Counted from the stretch's first letter, positions 10,606 through 20,636 are shown. The stretch is 37,881 nt of DNA from Zygnema cylindricum (GCA_037447655.1 JBBHKE010000363.1:1-37881), one strand, 5' to 3'. The notes: a model not told the origin generated them from the sequence alone. Translations and numbers: made by a program.

Positions 10606-10890
10606 AGGACCTCAGAGTAAACAGCTCACACGAAGCCTCTAGGATAACCCTGACCCCTTTGTCTTTCAGCACGAATAACAGTCACCCTGGCAAACAAAAG
10701 CACTGACCACCTTCACCTATGTGAAGGTAAGACTCCCCTGAGTCGATAGCAAAAAGAATCTCTGAATTTGCTCCCCTGTGTCGTAAGTTATAGAGGGTCA
10801 AAGTTGACCTTTTGTACATAAGCTCTCTGGGAGAGAGGGTCTTATCTTCTAATTTGTCTAAGTCGTATCTTTCTCACAGACACTATCTAC
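10606..10890 (-). other. Leader of unit A
   Basis: Untranslated stretch between the LTR and the gag ATG. The family copies at 13486-13771, 16390-16682 and 18759-19044 are clearly homologous. No TGGTATCAGAGC-type primer binding site is visible in any of them, so the primer may be an internal tRNA segment or another tRNA. From 10545 to 10802 it is identical to 13425-13682 of unit B. Confidence 0.6.
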
Positions 10891-11644
10891 TGATGTACGG
10901 AGCTAATCAGATTTCAGTTTCGTACACAAAAGTACAGCTGCCGGTGTACTTTCAGTAGGAACATTGTACGACATGGCCTAAATATTGACATGTGGTATGT
11001 CTAATTTTGCTCTCTTAATCTTCGGAGATGCCGCGATCCAATGTCATTCCGCCACGTGTCATCCGATGTGGCGATGACCACAAACCGCCAAAAAACCCTC
11101 ATCCGCGATCTCGGCGTTAATTCCGACCGTCCGATTAAATTCACATTTAATCGTAGCCGTAATAAATACATGCGCGGTATTCGTTTCACCAAAGTAATAA
11201 ATGCGCGGTATTGGTTTCGTACTCGTACCGGAATTTGTACTTTTACATCTACTGGATCTATGTATCCCGTAAAACTATTGAAGTTAAATGAACTATGCTA
11301 CGTAGAAGTGTTTAATTAATTATCAAACTTAATAGTACGTAACACTGATTCTACACTTAACGGCTAAGGCTACCAACTACCGGTTGACTGTCGGCCGGTA
11401 GGTACCCGGATCAAATCCTGTGGCCGGCACATACCTTTTAGTAAATTAAACCCCTAACTAAAATATATATTCCTGTAAACCTCTGGATAGCCTAGGTAGC
11501 CATGGCTTTAGCTCCCTCTCCAATTTCTCAGTGACTGCGACAAGTTTTAGAGTTGGAGAGAGAAGTTAGAGGTAGAATGCCTCGGCTTCTTTCTTATTTC
11601 TATTCCGACCTAGAAAATACTGTAAAAGACCATTAATTTCTACA
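10891..11644 (-). repeat. LTR shared by units A (5') and B (pol side)
   Basis: An LTR of about 754 bases. The right edge is the terminus ATTTCTACA at 11644. The left edge is inferred from TGATGTACGG at 10891, giving TG...CA ends on the minus strand, and is less certain. It contains a tRNA-like module (A-box-like from 11361, GGATCAAATCC at 11408-11418), the conserved GATAGCCTAGGTAGCCATGG block and a hairpin made by CTCTCCAA..TTGGAGAG. It ends GACCATTAATTTCTACA, unlike the other LTR of unit A. Confidence 0.8.
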
Positions 11645-12098
11645 AGTACACCCTGAAATACCGAGAATAATCATCAGTGATAGTCATCATAAATCTTTTC
11701 CTCGCCGGTGAGGGCACTTTGGCTGGTCCCCAAATATCTGTGTGTACTAAATCTAGAATTTTTTCTCCCCTATAGGTGGATGTTTTGGGAAAGGGCAATC
11801 TGTGTGCCTTACCTTGAGCATATCCACTATAATCACTTAGATTCTCGCTCTCACTGAACTAAATTCCTTCCACCACTCCCATCTTTTTCATCTCTCTTAG
11901 ATTATCTAGATTCACATGCCCAAGCCTCTTACGCCACATCATAATATCATGAACACCAGCATAATAAAGTTTATCCTTTTCATTGCTTAAAATCAACCTA
12001 AACATCCCTTGGCTACCTTTTTCAAAAGTGAAATAAACTTCCTCCTCAAAACTAGCAGTAAGGCTCCTTCCTTTTGCTAGTATCAAAACCCTTATCAT
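11645..12098 (-). pseudogene. GAG-pre-integrase and truncated integrase, unit B
   Basis: The frame from 12098 contains YYAGVHDIMMWRKRLGHVN, matching the pre-integrase block, but the first zinc His is Arg (WRKRLGH instead of WHKRLGH) and a stop near 11859 cuts it. Further on, the Cys residues of the finger are replaced by Tyr (reading DYSGYAQGKA). The integrase start LDLVHTDIWGP is visible before the sequence ends at the LTR. Confidence 0.75.
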
Positions 12099-12852
12099 CT
12101 AATATAGACGTAGAGATGAGGTTTTTTTTCAGCTCCGGAATAAAAAATACATCAGAGAATGTAACTATGGATGTCTTTCCTTCTTCCAACACTTTCAGAT
12201 CTACCGATCCTACAAGAGTAGTAGTGACTGTCCGCCCATCCCCGTACTCTATCTTTACGGTGGGAATATTTGTTATCTTAGTGAACAGGTGTTTATCTTT
12301 ACACATGTGCATGGAAGCATCTGAATCTACAATCCAGCCTGATTCACCTTTCAATCCACCGAAAGCAAATTTATGCTTTTGTGGAATTTCTACCTCGTTT
12401 GTCGCTTCCAACTCCTCATCCAATAGGAGCTCATCGTTCTCGTCTTTAAATTCCACCTCATGTACTTGTGTTACAAGGGCCTTTTTATTTCCTCTAGGGA
12501 TTCCACCGGTCTGTCCCTCCTTTGACCAAAGCTTGGTTAGCTTAGTGCACTCTGCCATATAATGCCCTGGTTTCTTACAGAAATGAAATAAACCATTGGG
12601 AGCCCTTAGTCGGAACTCGTTGGTCTGATTTTTTTGCTCCCCCCCTCTGTTATTTCCGACCGGTCTTCCGGAATCCTTGTTCCTCCATTTGGTCCCAGTT
12701 GCCAAGGCTTGCCCACTCTTTCCTCCCATTCGGATCTCAATTGTATTCTCCTGAACGAGAATCATTCCTACCACTGAGTTCCATATCCACCTTGAGTCTG
12801 GCAAGTCTTGCACACGGTTGACTATGTTCTCGAACTCATTGGGTAACTTCAT
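12052..12852 (-). pseudogene. Gag C-terminus, zinc knuckle and protease, unit B
   Basis: A 266-residue open frame running from the gag end (PNEFENIVNRVQDLPDSRW) through the knuckle into protease, showing that the family has one continuous gag-pol frame. The knuckle reads FHFCKKPGHYMAEC, so its first Cys is Phe. The protease active site reads VDSDASMH instead of the family VDSGASMH, replacing the invariant Gly next to the catalytic Asp. Both changes should inactivate the protein although the frame is open. Confidence 0.82.
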
Positions 12853-12876
12853 CAGTAGATAGTTAACCTTTTATTT

Positions 12877-13485
12877 TTAACTAAAATCTTTTCCAGCACT
12901 TTGTAGCTCCATGAAAAGTGTAGTAAGATCATTGCAAAAATTCAACATCTTCCCCCCTTTGTAAACAAACTCCTTAAATTTCTGATCAGCCAACTTTTGT
13001 TGCTGAATCGTACCACTTCGGTACATCTCTATGAGAGCCATCAAAAGATCAGATGCCCTTTCTACCTGCAAATGAGGACATGCAACTCTTTGAGTGAGAT
13101 GGCGGAGGATGAAGTGCTTTGCCGCCATATTGTTAAACTCCCAAGTATCAGTATCATTCTCCTCGTTCCTCTGAATAGGTGACACAAATGCCAAACTAGT
13201 TGATATTGGTGTGTTCGTCTCTTTCTCCTTTCCTTTGTCCACCACCTCTCCTTCATTTGTCTCCTATGTTGAAGATGGATATGCATCTCTAGTGAATCTG
13301 CCTCTTGTTAACCCTGGAGGTATCCTAAGACTAGATGGACGCCTCACCCGTCCACTCATTATTCCCCAAAACCGTTTCTCACATAGAACTCCTATCATTA
13401 TACTTTCCCAGTATATGAAGCCAACTCCATTGAATATGGGCACCCTAGATGGTGGGCCCATAACTTGCAACTCTGAGACCTCCAT
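12877..13485 (-). pseudogene. Gag N-terminal part, unit B
   Basis: The start MEVSELQVMGPP at 13485 is the same as in unit A. A stop near 13264 splits gag; the middle part (12877-13245) resumes with NNMAAKHFILRHLTQ and ends in SAGKDFS at another stop. Two or more stops separate it from the C-terminal frame. Codon positions align with unit A throughout. Confidence 0.8.
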
Positions 13486-13771
13486 AGGACCTCAGAGTAA
13501 ACAGCTCACACGAAGCCTCTAGGATAACCCTGACCCCTTTGTCTTTCAGCACGAATAACAGTCACCCTGGCAAACAAAAGCACTGACCACCTTCACCTAT
13601 GTGAAGGTAAGACTCCCCTGAGTCGATAGCAAAAAGAATCTCTGAATTTGCTCCCCTGTGTCGTAAGTTATAGAGGGTCAAATTTGACCTTTTGTACAAA
13701 AGCTCTCTAGGAGAGAGGGTCCTATCTACCAATTTTTTCTAAGTCCTATCCCTCTCTAAAATTCTATCTAC

Positions 13772-14582
13772 TGATGTACACAACCAATCATATTACACTG
13801 TTGTACACAAAAGTACAGCTGCCGGTGTACTTTATGTACGGATATTGTACGACATGGCCTAGTTGTCAACACATGTTATATCCGGATTCGGTCGCGTAAT
13901 CCCCGGAGATGCCGCGATCCAACGTAATAGTGCCACATGTCATCCAATCTGGCGATGACCACAAACCGTCGAGAATCTCTTCCGCGATCTCGGCTTTCTT
14001 TTCGGCCGTCTGATTGAATGCATATTTTGAATCGTAGCCGTCATAAATGCTTGTGCGGTATTTGTTTCGTAAAAGAAACAAAATGCGCGGTACTAATTTC
14101 TTGTCCATACCGAAATCCGTACGTTTACATAACGGGGTCTACGTAACCGTAAACATCTGTTGTTAAATGAATTTTCCTACGTGGTAACATTTAAATAAAT
14201 ATCAAACCTAATAGTAAGTATCGTAACTTCTAGACTTAATGGCTAAGGCTACCGGCTACCGGCGTTTTGACGGTCGGCACGTACCAGGATCAAATCGTGT
14301 TACCGACATACACCTTTTAGTAAATAAACCTACCTATCAGTAAATTAACTAACTAATCTATTTCCCGTCTTTTAGTAAATAAACCTACCTATCAGTAAAT
14401 TAACTAATCTATTTCCCGTAAACCTTTGGTAGCCTAGGTAGCCATGGCTTTAGCTTCCTCGCCAACTTCTCAGTGACTGCAACAAGTGTGGGGGTTCGCG
14501 AGAGAAGTTAGAGGCAAACTTCCTCGGCTTCTTTCTATATTCCAAATTAGACCTAGAAAATAATAAAATAACCATCGATTTC
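13772..14582 (-). repeat. LTR between units B and C, split by a solo LTR
   Basis: The LTR runs from TGATGTACAC (13772, inferred edge) to ATTTC at 14582; its last four bases TACA lie at 15917-15920 beyond the inserted solo LTR. The tRNA-like module is at about 14240-14300 (GGATCAAATCG at 14287). It carries a private tandem duplication at 14314-14368 and 14369-14419 (unit starting CTTTTAGTAAATAAACC) absent from the other LTRs. Its sequence is closest to the LTR at the window start. Confidence 0.8.
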
Positions 14583-15911
14583 TGTTGTAATTTGAAAGCT
14601 TTAGTCCTCAATAGATGAGTCTGTGATGGGAGACTTTTACGACTTAGAATATTTTTGGGACGCATGATGTAATACTTACCATATATACTATGACAGTAGC
14701 AGAAGTAGTCTTGAGTATGTTGTACTTCTGCAGGGACACGTGTTGGCAGTCAAAGATTATAAAGGTTTTACGGAAAAGTCCTGACGACCATTTACACGCG
14801 TCGTACATCGGACAAATGGATTTGCATAATCGGACGGATATAATCTAAATCACATTTAAAGGAAATATATGGTACGGTCTGCCGTAATGACCGTTGATTC
14901 GAATCGTGTCGACGGACACGATTCACGCGGGACCACAAGTGACGAAGCACGACGTACGCGCTCAGGTGCTTCGTACCACATGACCACACACGGTTGGACT
15001 TATGTGACCTATGCTGACACACGCGACAAAAACAGATACGAATCGAGTCGACGAACTCGATTCATAGTTGGAGCACATTTGGACAAAGCTACTGGACGCG
15101 TGTCAATCACTGCTAAGATTTACTCTACATCTAACGGCCATCCGCAAATTCGAAGTTGAGTTGTACAGACGCTTACTGGCGTTTGGACGGACTCACTAAT
15201 TGCTGACTAAGCAAGTTGCACAATTCATGTACGGCTCGTATTTGTAAATATCTGAAACAACTCTAATTTGTATGTAGTGAATTAGTTTTTAGTGTTGCAA
15301 TAGTGAAATTAGATAAAAGTCATAATTAGGGTTTGGACGCACCTCCGGTACAGTAGACGTACCGTTGACGTACATTGTCTGTATTTGTACACTACTTAAT
15401 TACACGTGTAGCTATTTTATTGGTTAGGCCTCAGTTGATAACTTTGTGAGTTAAACTTGTATGACTTAGTTCTATTTTTATTATCAGCTGAGTTTATCAA
15501 AGTAACGGCAAATTGTTTTTCTGCATCTTTGACTTGTCAGTGTGATCACTCTGAATGATATCTTGATAGGAAACTTTGTGTGGATGTTTTATGATATAGA
15601 AACTATATTGTTGTGTAGTTTAATTCTGTTTTGCTGTTTCTCCAGAATTCTGTGAGAGATTTACTTGGTTAGTTTGATAAGCGGTCAGCTGTTTTTGGGA
15701 AACCCTGGAGCTCATATCTCTAGGATTCATTTGTGGATCAGGCTGTAACTTTGGGAAGTTATAGTGTCGAGTACATACTGCATACTGGTGCAGTTTGAGG
15801 TGCTTTTTAATATTGTGGAATAATCTGTGTTGTCTGAAACACAGCTGGTTAGGAGTAGTCTGTGGGTGTTTTCCGTGAGTAATCCATGGCTGAAATAGGC
15901 TATGGACAACA
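14583..15911. mobile_element. Solo LTR of a different LTR retrotransposon
   Basis: The insert starts TGTTGTAATTTG and ends GGACAACA, so its ends are the inverted repeats TGTTGT/ACAACA. It is flanked by a direct repeat ATTTC (14578-14582 and 15912-15916). Removing it restores the family LTR terminus ATTTCTACA next to unit C. Length is 1329 bases, and no protein frame is supportable inside, as expected of an LTR left after recombination of the two ends of an element. It contains several strong hairpins between 14901 and 15063. Orientation cannot be fixed from the sequence alone. Confidence 0.85.
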
Positions 15912-15920
15912 ATTTCTACA

Positions 15921-16682
15921 GGCTGGCCCCCAAATATCTGTGTGTAATAAATTTATAATCTTTTCTCCCTTATAGGTGGCAGTTTTTGGGAAAGGTAACC
16001 TGTGTGCTTTACCATGAGCACATCCACTACAAAACTTAGATTCTCACTCTCATCGAAGTGAATTCCTTCCACTACTCCCATCTTTTTCATCTCTCTTAAC
16101 TTATCTAGATTCACATTCCCAAGCCTCTTATGCCACAACATTATATCATGAACACAAACATAATAAAGTTTCTTCTTTTCATTGTGTAAAATCAGCCTAA
16201 ACATCCTTTCGCTACCTTTTTTAAGAGTAAAATAAACTTTCTCCTCAAAATTAGCAGTAAAGACTCCTTTCCTAGTGCTAGTATCAAAACCTTTATCATC
16301 TAATACAGACGTAGAGATGAGGTTTTTGTTCAGCCCCGGAACAAACAATACATCGGAGAATGTAACTGTGGATGTCTTTGAAACTCTGAGACCTCCATTA
16401 GTCCTCAGAGTGGACAGCTTCCAAGAAGCCTCTAGGATAACCCTGACCCCTTTGTGTTTCAGCAAGAAAAACTGCCACCCTGGCGGACAAAAACCTGGCC
16501 AACTTCACCCCTGTGAAGGAAAGACTCCCCTGAGTCGATAGCAAAAAGAATCTCTAAATTTGCTCCCCTGAGCAGTAAGTTATGGAGGGTTAAAGTTGAC
16601 CTTTTGTATAGAAGCTCCCTGGGATAGAGGGTCTTATCTCCTAATTTTTCTAAGTCCTATCTCTCTCACAGACTCTATCTAC
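15921..16682 (-). mobile_element. Copia unit C, doubly deleted internal region
   Basis: The internal part starts at the point matching about 8838 of unit A (GGCTGGCCCC..) and runs to about 9296. It then jumps to the start of gag/leader (AAACTCTGAGACCTCC near 16380), removing all of gag and protease. Leader sequence then continues to the LTR. Only the GAG-pre-integrase block and the leader remain. Confidence 0.8.
15953..16465 (-). pseudogene. Leader/GAG-pre-integrase fusion frame, unit C
   Basis: A 170-residue open frame created by the internal deletion. The first part is translated leader and the rest is the family sequence NLISTSVLDDKGFDTS, then EKVYFTLKKGS, YYVCVHDIMLWHKRLG, ending in a frame-shifted zinc finger (SFVVDVLMVKHTGYLS where the family has cysteines). 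Its length is accidental; no full domain is present. Confidence 0.7.
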
Positions 16683-17447
16683 TGATGTACGGATCCAATC
16701 AGATTACTCCTCCGTAAACAAAAGTACAGCTGCCAGTGTACTTTCTGTACGAATATTGTACGACATGGCCTAAATGTCGACACGTGGTATATTCGGATTC
16801 GCTCCCTTAATCCTCGAAGATGCCGTGATCCAATGTCATTCCGCCACGTGTCATCCGATGTGGCGATGACCAAAAACCGCGGAAATCCTCTTCCGCGATC
16901 TCGGCGTTTAATTCCGGCCGTCCGATTAAATTCACATTTAATCGTAGCCATAATAAATACATACGCGGTAATCGTTTCGCTAAAGAAATATATGCGCGGT
17001 ATTCGTTTCTTATCCGTACTGTAATCCGTACTTTTACATTAATGGATCTATGCCTCCCGTAAACAGTTTCAGTTAAATGAATAATCCTACGTGTTAATGT
17101 TTAACTAAATATCAAACCCTATAGTATGTAACACTAGGTCTAGACTTAACGGATAAGGCTACCGGCTACCGGCAGCTTACCGGCCGGCAGGTACCAAGAT
17201 CAAATCCTGGAGGCAACACATATCTTTTTAGTAAATAAACCCCTAATGGTAAATAAACTAATAATTATATCCCGTAAACCCTCTGGATAGCCTAGGTAGC
17301 CATGGCTCTAACTTCCTCTCCAATTTCTCAGTGACTGCGACAAGTTTGAGAGTTGGAGAGAGAAGTTAGAGGTAGACTGCCTCGGCTTCTTTCTATATTT
17401 ATATTTAGACCTAGAAAATACTTTAAAAATGACCATTAATTTCTACA
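16683..17447 (-). repeat. LTR between units C and D
   Basis: LTR of about 765 bases ending in GACCATTAATTTCTACA at 17447; the left edge is inferred at TGATGTACGG. The tRNA-like module lies at about 17150-17222 (AGATCAAATCC at 17197). The CTCTCCAA..TTGGAGAG hairpin and the TAGCCTAGGTAGCCATGG block are present. It belongs with the LTR ending at 11644 by its terminal sequence. Confidence 0.8.
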
Positions 17448-19044
17448 GTCTTTCCTTCTACTAACACTTTTAGATCTACCGATCATACAAGAGTAGTAGT
17501 GACTATCCTCCCATCCCCGTACTCTATCTCTACGGTGGGAATCTTTCTTATCTTAGTGAACAGGTGTTTATCTTTACGCATGTGCATGGATGCACCTGAG
17601 TCTACAATCTAGCCTGCTTCACCTTTCAATCCACCGAAAGCACATTTTTGCTTTCGTGGAATTTCAACCTCGTTTTTCGCTTCCAACTCCTCATCCAATA
17701 GGAGTTCATCGTCCTCGTCCTCGGATTCCGCCTCATGTACCTATGTCACAAGGGCCCTTTTCTTTCCTCTCAGGGTTCCATCGGTCTACCCCTCGTTTAA
17801 CTGCAGCTCGGTTAACTTAGTGCATGCAACCATATAGTGTCGGGTTTCTTACAAAAATGGCACAAACCCTTGGGAGTCCTTGGTCCGAACTCCTCGGTCT
17901 GATTTTTCTGCCCCTCCCCTTGATAATTTCCAACCTGTTTCTTGGAATCATTGTTCCTCCAATCGGTCCCAGCTGCCAAAGCTTGCCCACTCTTTCCTCC
18001 CTTTCGGATCTTAATTGTATTCCCACGAACGAGAATCATCCCTACCACAAAATTCTAAATCCACCTTGAGTCCTCCAAGTCCTGCACACGGTTGACTATA
18101 TTCTCGAACTCATCGGGTAACTTCATCAGTAAACCGTTAACCTCTTCCTTTTCACTAAATACTTTTCCAGCACTCTCTAGTTCCATGAAAAGTGTAGAAA
18201 GCTCATTGCAAAAATCCAACATCTTCCCCCCTTTGTATATATACTCCTTAATTTTCTGATTAGCCAACTGTTGTTGCTCAATCATACCACTTCGGTACAT
18301 CTATATGAGAGCGATCCAAAGATCAGTTGCCCTCTGAAATTGCAAATTGGGAGATGCAAGTCCTTGAGTAAGATGGCGGAGGATGAAGTGCTTAGCCGCC
18401 ATATTGTTGTAGTCGTGGTATCGATATCATTCTACTCGTTCCTCGGAATAGGTGACATGAATGTCGAACCGGTTGCTATTGGTGTAACCGTCTCCTTCTC
18501 CTTTCCTTTGTCCACCACTTCCCCTTCCTTTGTCTCCTCCGTTGAAGATGGATCTACATCTCTAGTGAATATACCTCTTGTAAAATCTGGAGGTATCCCA
18601 AGACTTGATGGACGCCTCACCCGTCCGCTCACTATTCCCCAAAACCTTTTCTCACATAGAGCTCCAGTCATCATACTTTCCCAGTAAATGAAGCCAGCTC
18701 CATTGAATATGGGCACCCTAGATGGTGGGCCTATAACCTGTAACGCTGAGACCTTCATAGGTCCTCATAGTAGGCAGCTCACACGAAGCCTCTAGGATAA
18801 CCCTGACCCCTTTGCGTTTCATAAAGAATAACTGCCACCCTGGCAGACAAAAACTCTTACCACCTTCACCTGTATGAAGGCAAGACTCCACTGAGTCGAT
18901 AGCATAAAGAATCTCTGAATTTGCTCCTCTGAGCAGTAAGTTATGAAGGGTCAAAGTTGACCTTTTGTACAAAAGCTCTTTGGGAGAGAGGGTCCAATCT
19001 ATGAAATTTTTATAAGTCCTATCTCTCTCTAAAACTCTATCTAT
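17448..19044 (-). mobile_element. Copia unit D, gag-only internal region
   Basis: It aligns with unit A from the leader to the protease region and stops at the point matching 9291 of unit A, exactly at the LTR terminus. On the minus strand the last internal bases are AGAAGGAAAGAC, a purine-rich run that could have acted as a substitute polypurine tract. All of pol after the protease is missing. Confidence 0.82.
17812..18758 (-). pseudogene. Gag, unit D
   Basis: The start MKVSALQVIGPP at 18758 corresponds to the gag start of A and B. Frame 18432-18758 holds the N-terminal part; 18055-18300 the YRSGMIEQQQLANQ..LDFCNELSTLFMEL..LLMKLPDEFENIV part; 17812-18048 the basic tail and the knuckle CHFCKKP, where a missing base turns GHYMAEC out of frame. 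Stops and frameshifts separate the three parts. Confidence 0.8.
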
Positions 19045-19767
19045 TGAAGTACGGCACCAATCATAATACTGTATCGTACAAAAAGGTACAGGTGTCGGTG
19101 TACTTTCTAATCGGCCATTGTACGACCGGGCCAACAAGTCGACACATGTCATTTTTGGATTCGTTTCTGTAATCCCCAGATATGCCGTATTCCAATATGG
19201 TTGTGCCATGTGTCATTTGATGTGCCGTTAACCGCAAATCGCCGAAAAACTATTCCACAATCTCGGCATGCTTCGCGGCCGTCCGATTAAAACGGATTTC
19301 AATTGTAGCTGTCATAAATACTTGCGCGATATTTGTTTATCCTTCTTAACAAATTGCGCGGTATCCCCTTCGGATATTCCGTACGCCGTACATTACAAGT
19401 TGTTTCTATGTCCAAATATCGCGTTAAATGAAATAGCCTACGTGTACAAATTTATCTAATTATCAAACCCTATATCGTGTAACCTTGATTCTTGTCTAAT
19501 TGGCTAAGGCTATTGGCTACCGGCAGCTTTAACGGACGGTAGGTACTAGGTTCAATTCCCGTTAAATACTATTTTGGTAAATCTACCAATCTAATGTTTG
19601 TCCCTGTCTGGATAGCATAGGCGTCCATGGCTCTATCTCCCTCTCCAACTTTCAGTGACTGCGACAAGTGTGGGAGCTGGAGAGAGGAGTTAGAGGCAGA
19701 CTGCCTTTGCTTCTTTTCTGCATTTTACAAAACCTAGAAAATACTAAAGTAGCCTTTAATTTCTACA
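19045..19767 (-). repeat. Right-most (5') LTR of the copia array
   Basis: The most diverged LTR of the array, ending TTTAATTTCTACA at 19767. Its tRNA-like module is the best preserved: TGGCTAAGGCT from 19501 and GGTTCAATTCC at 19549-19559, the latter a full match to the Pol III B-box consensus. The right flank (CGTGTTTCGTCG) is unrelated to the element and marks the end of the array. Confidence 0.8.
19494..19567 (+). promoter_or_regulatory. tRNA-like module with A box and B box inside LTR
   Basis: TGGCTAAGGCTATTGG resembles the A box (TRGYNNARNNGG) with few mismatches, and GGTTCAATTCC matches the B box (GGTTCRANTCC). They are about 48 bases apart, close to the spacing in tRNA genes. The counterparts in the LTRs at about 173-250, 11361-11440, 14240-14313 and 17150-17222 keep both boxes with one or two B-box changes. 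No intact cloverleaf was drawn, so this is a tRNA-derived or tRNA-like stretch, not a functional tRNA gene. Confidence 0.4.
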
Positions 19768-19961
19768 CGTGTTTCGTCGTGGCGCCGCAAATTCCGGATG
19801 TGAGCGGATCTTGGAGGAGGCGTCACGACACATTCTTCAACAAAGATTTTTTTTGGTGGTTTTTCGTTGGATTTGATTTCCCCTTTTCCGAAGGCGCGTG
19901 GCATATGTCCGATGGCGCGCGGCTTGTACATGACCTTTCCACGTTTAAAAGTTTTAAATGT

Positions 19962-20008
19962 CCGGTGATTGGCTAGTGTCCTCCTTAAGGACACTAGCGA
20001 ATCACTGG
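19962..20008. repeat. Hairpin, 20-bp stem
   Basis: CCGGTGATTGGCTAGTGTCC (19962-19981) pairs with 19989-20008 with two mismatches across a loop of 7 bases (TCCTTAA). It is the first of three hairpins in 500 bases. No poly-U tract or gene end makes it a terminator. Confidence 0.8.
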
Positions 20009-20159
20009 TCGAAGTGACCTTTTGCTTCGAAAATTCATAATCGGACGGTCGACGTTGTCGCCCAAAAGTAATCATGTTTTATAAAAAAAAAAAAACAAAC
20101 AGTACAGCCCTGTACCAAAATGAGTTGGATCTGTACGAAAATGCATTTTTCCAGTAATG

Positions 20160-20226
20160 AACCCCACTTTTCGCTTGATGGAGGTTCACCCTAAGGGTGG
20201 CGTTCCATCAGACGAAAAGTGAGGTT
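20160..20226. repeat. Near-perfect 67-bp palindrome
   Basis: The arms AACCCCACTTTTCG and CGAAAAGTGAGGTT form the base, TTGATGGA / TCCATCA the middle and CACCC/GGGTG the tip around CTAA. Only a few mismatches interrupt it. It could be a foldback element or a small-RNA-type hairpin; the sequence does not decide. Confidence 0.8.
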
Positions 20227-20380
20227 GTTTACAGAAATCCGGACCAATCCGTACTACGCCGTTATCTTATTTGTTTTTATACGCGAACAACATTACAGAG
20301 AATCTTGCCAATATTCTCCAAAGGTCTAGGAGGTAACAATGACCGTTGGATGTTTTTTCCCGAAGCATTCCTTTCGAAAG

Positions 20381-20425
20381 TTTCTGTAAATGGTGTACCT
20401 CGAGGAGGTACACCATTTACAGAAA
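20381..20425. repeat. Perfect 21-bp hairpin with 3-base loop
   Basis: TTTCTGTAAATGGTGTACCT plus C (20381-20401) pairs without mismatch with 20405-20425 around GAG. A perfect arm of this length with so short a loop suggests a recent inverted duplication. It lies between two stretches with no supportable gene. Confidence 0.9.
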
Positions 20426-20636
20426 AAATTGAGCCGCGGCATGTTGGATAATGAACATACGTGTCACGACGGCAAACCAACGGAAATCGAAAAATTTGGC
20501 ACATTATATATGCATTCAAAAATTCAACGGAAATCACGAAAGTGATCTCGTAACGAGCTTTCGTCGCGCTATTTTTGTAGCTGGCCATTCGTCACACTAT
20601 TTGTGTAAAGCGCTCATTCGTCACACGAAAAAGCAG

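Larger units (their letters stand above)
6254..10890 (-). mobile_element. Ty1/copia retrotransposon unit A, internal region
   Basis: Reading down the minus strand the order is leader (about 10890-10606), gag, CCHC knuckle, aspartic protease, GAG-pre-integrase, integrase, reverse transcriptase, RNase H, polypurine tract. Integrase before reverse transcriptase is the Ty1/copia (Pseudoviridae) order. The reading frame is broken by at least one frameshift and several stops, so the copy cannot encode a full polyprotein. It is the only one of the four units that still has pol downstream of the integrase start, and it serves as reference for the deleted units B-D. No clear Met-tRNA primer binding site is visible in the leader. 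Confidence 0.9.
11645..13771 (-). mobile_element. Copia unit B, pol-deleted internal region
   Basis: It aligns with unit A at a constant offset of 2880 bases, from leader through gag, protease and GAG-pre-integrase. It then stops inside the integrase (DDYSRYF) at the point matching 8762 of unit A. There the LTR terminus follows directly with no polypurine tract. Reverse transcriptase, RNase H and most of integrase are missing. It is either a non-autonomous deletion derivative or the remaining half of an element cut by the insertion of A. Confidence 0.85.
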
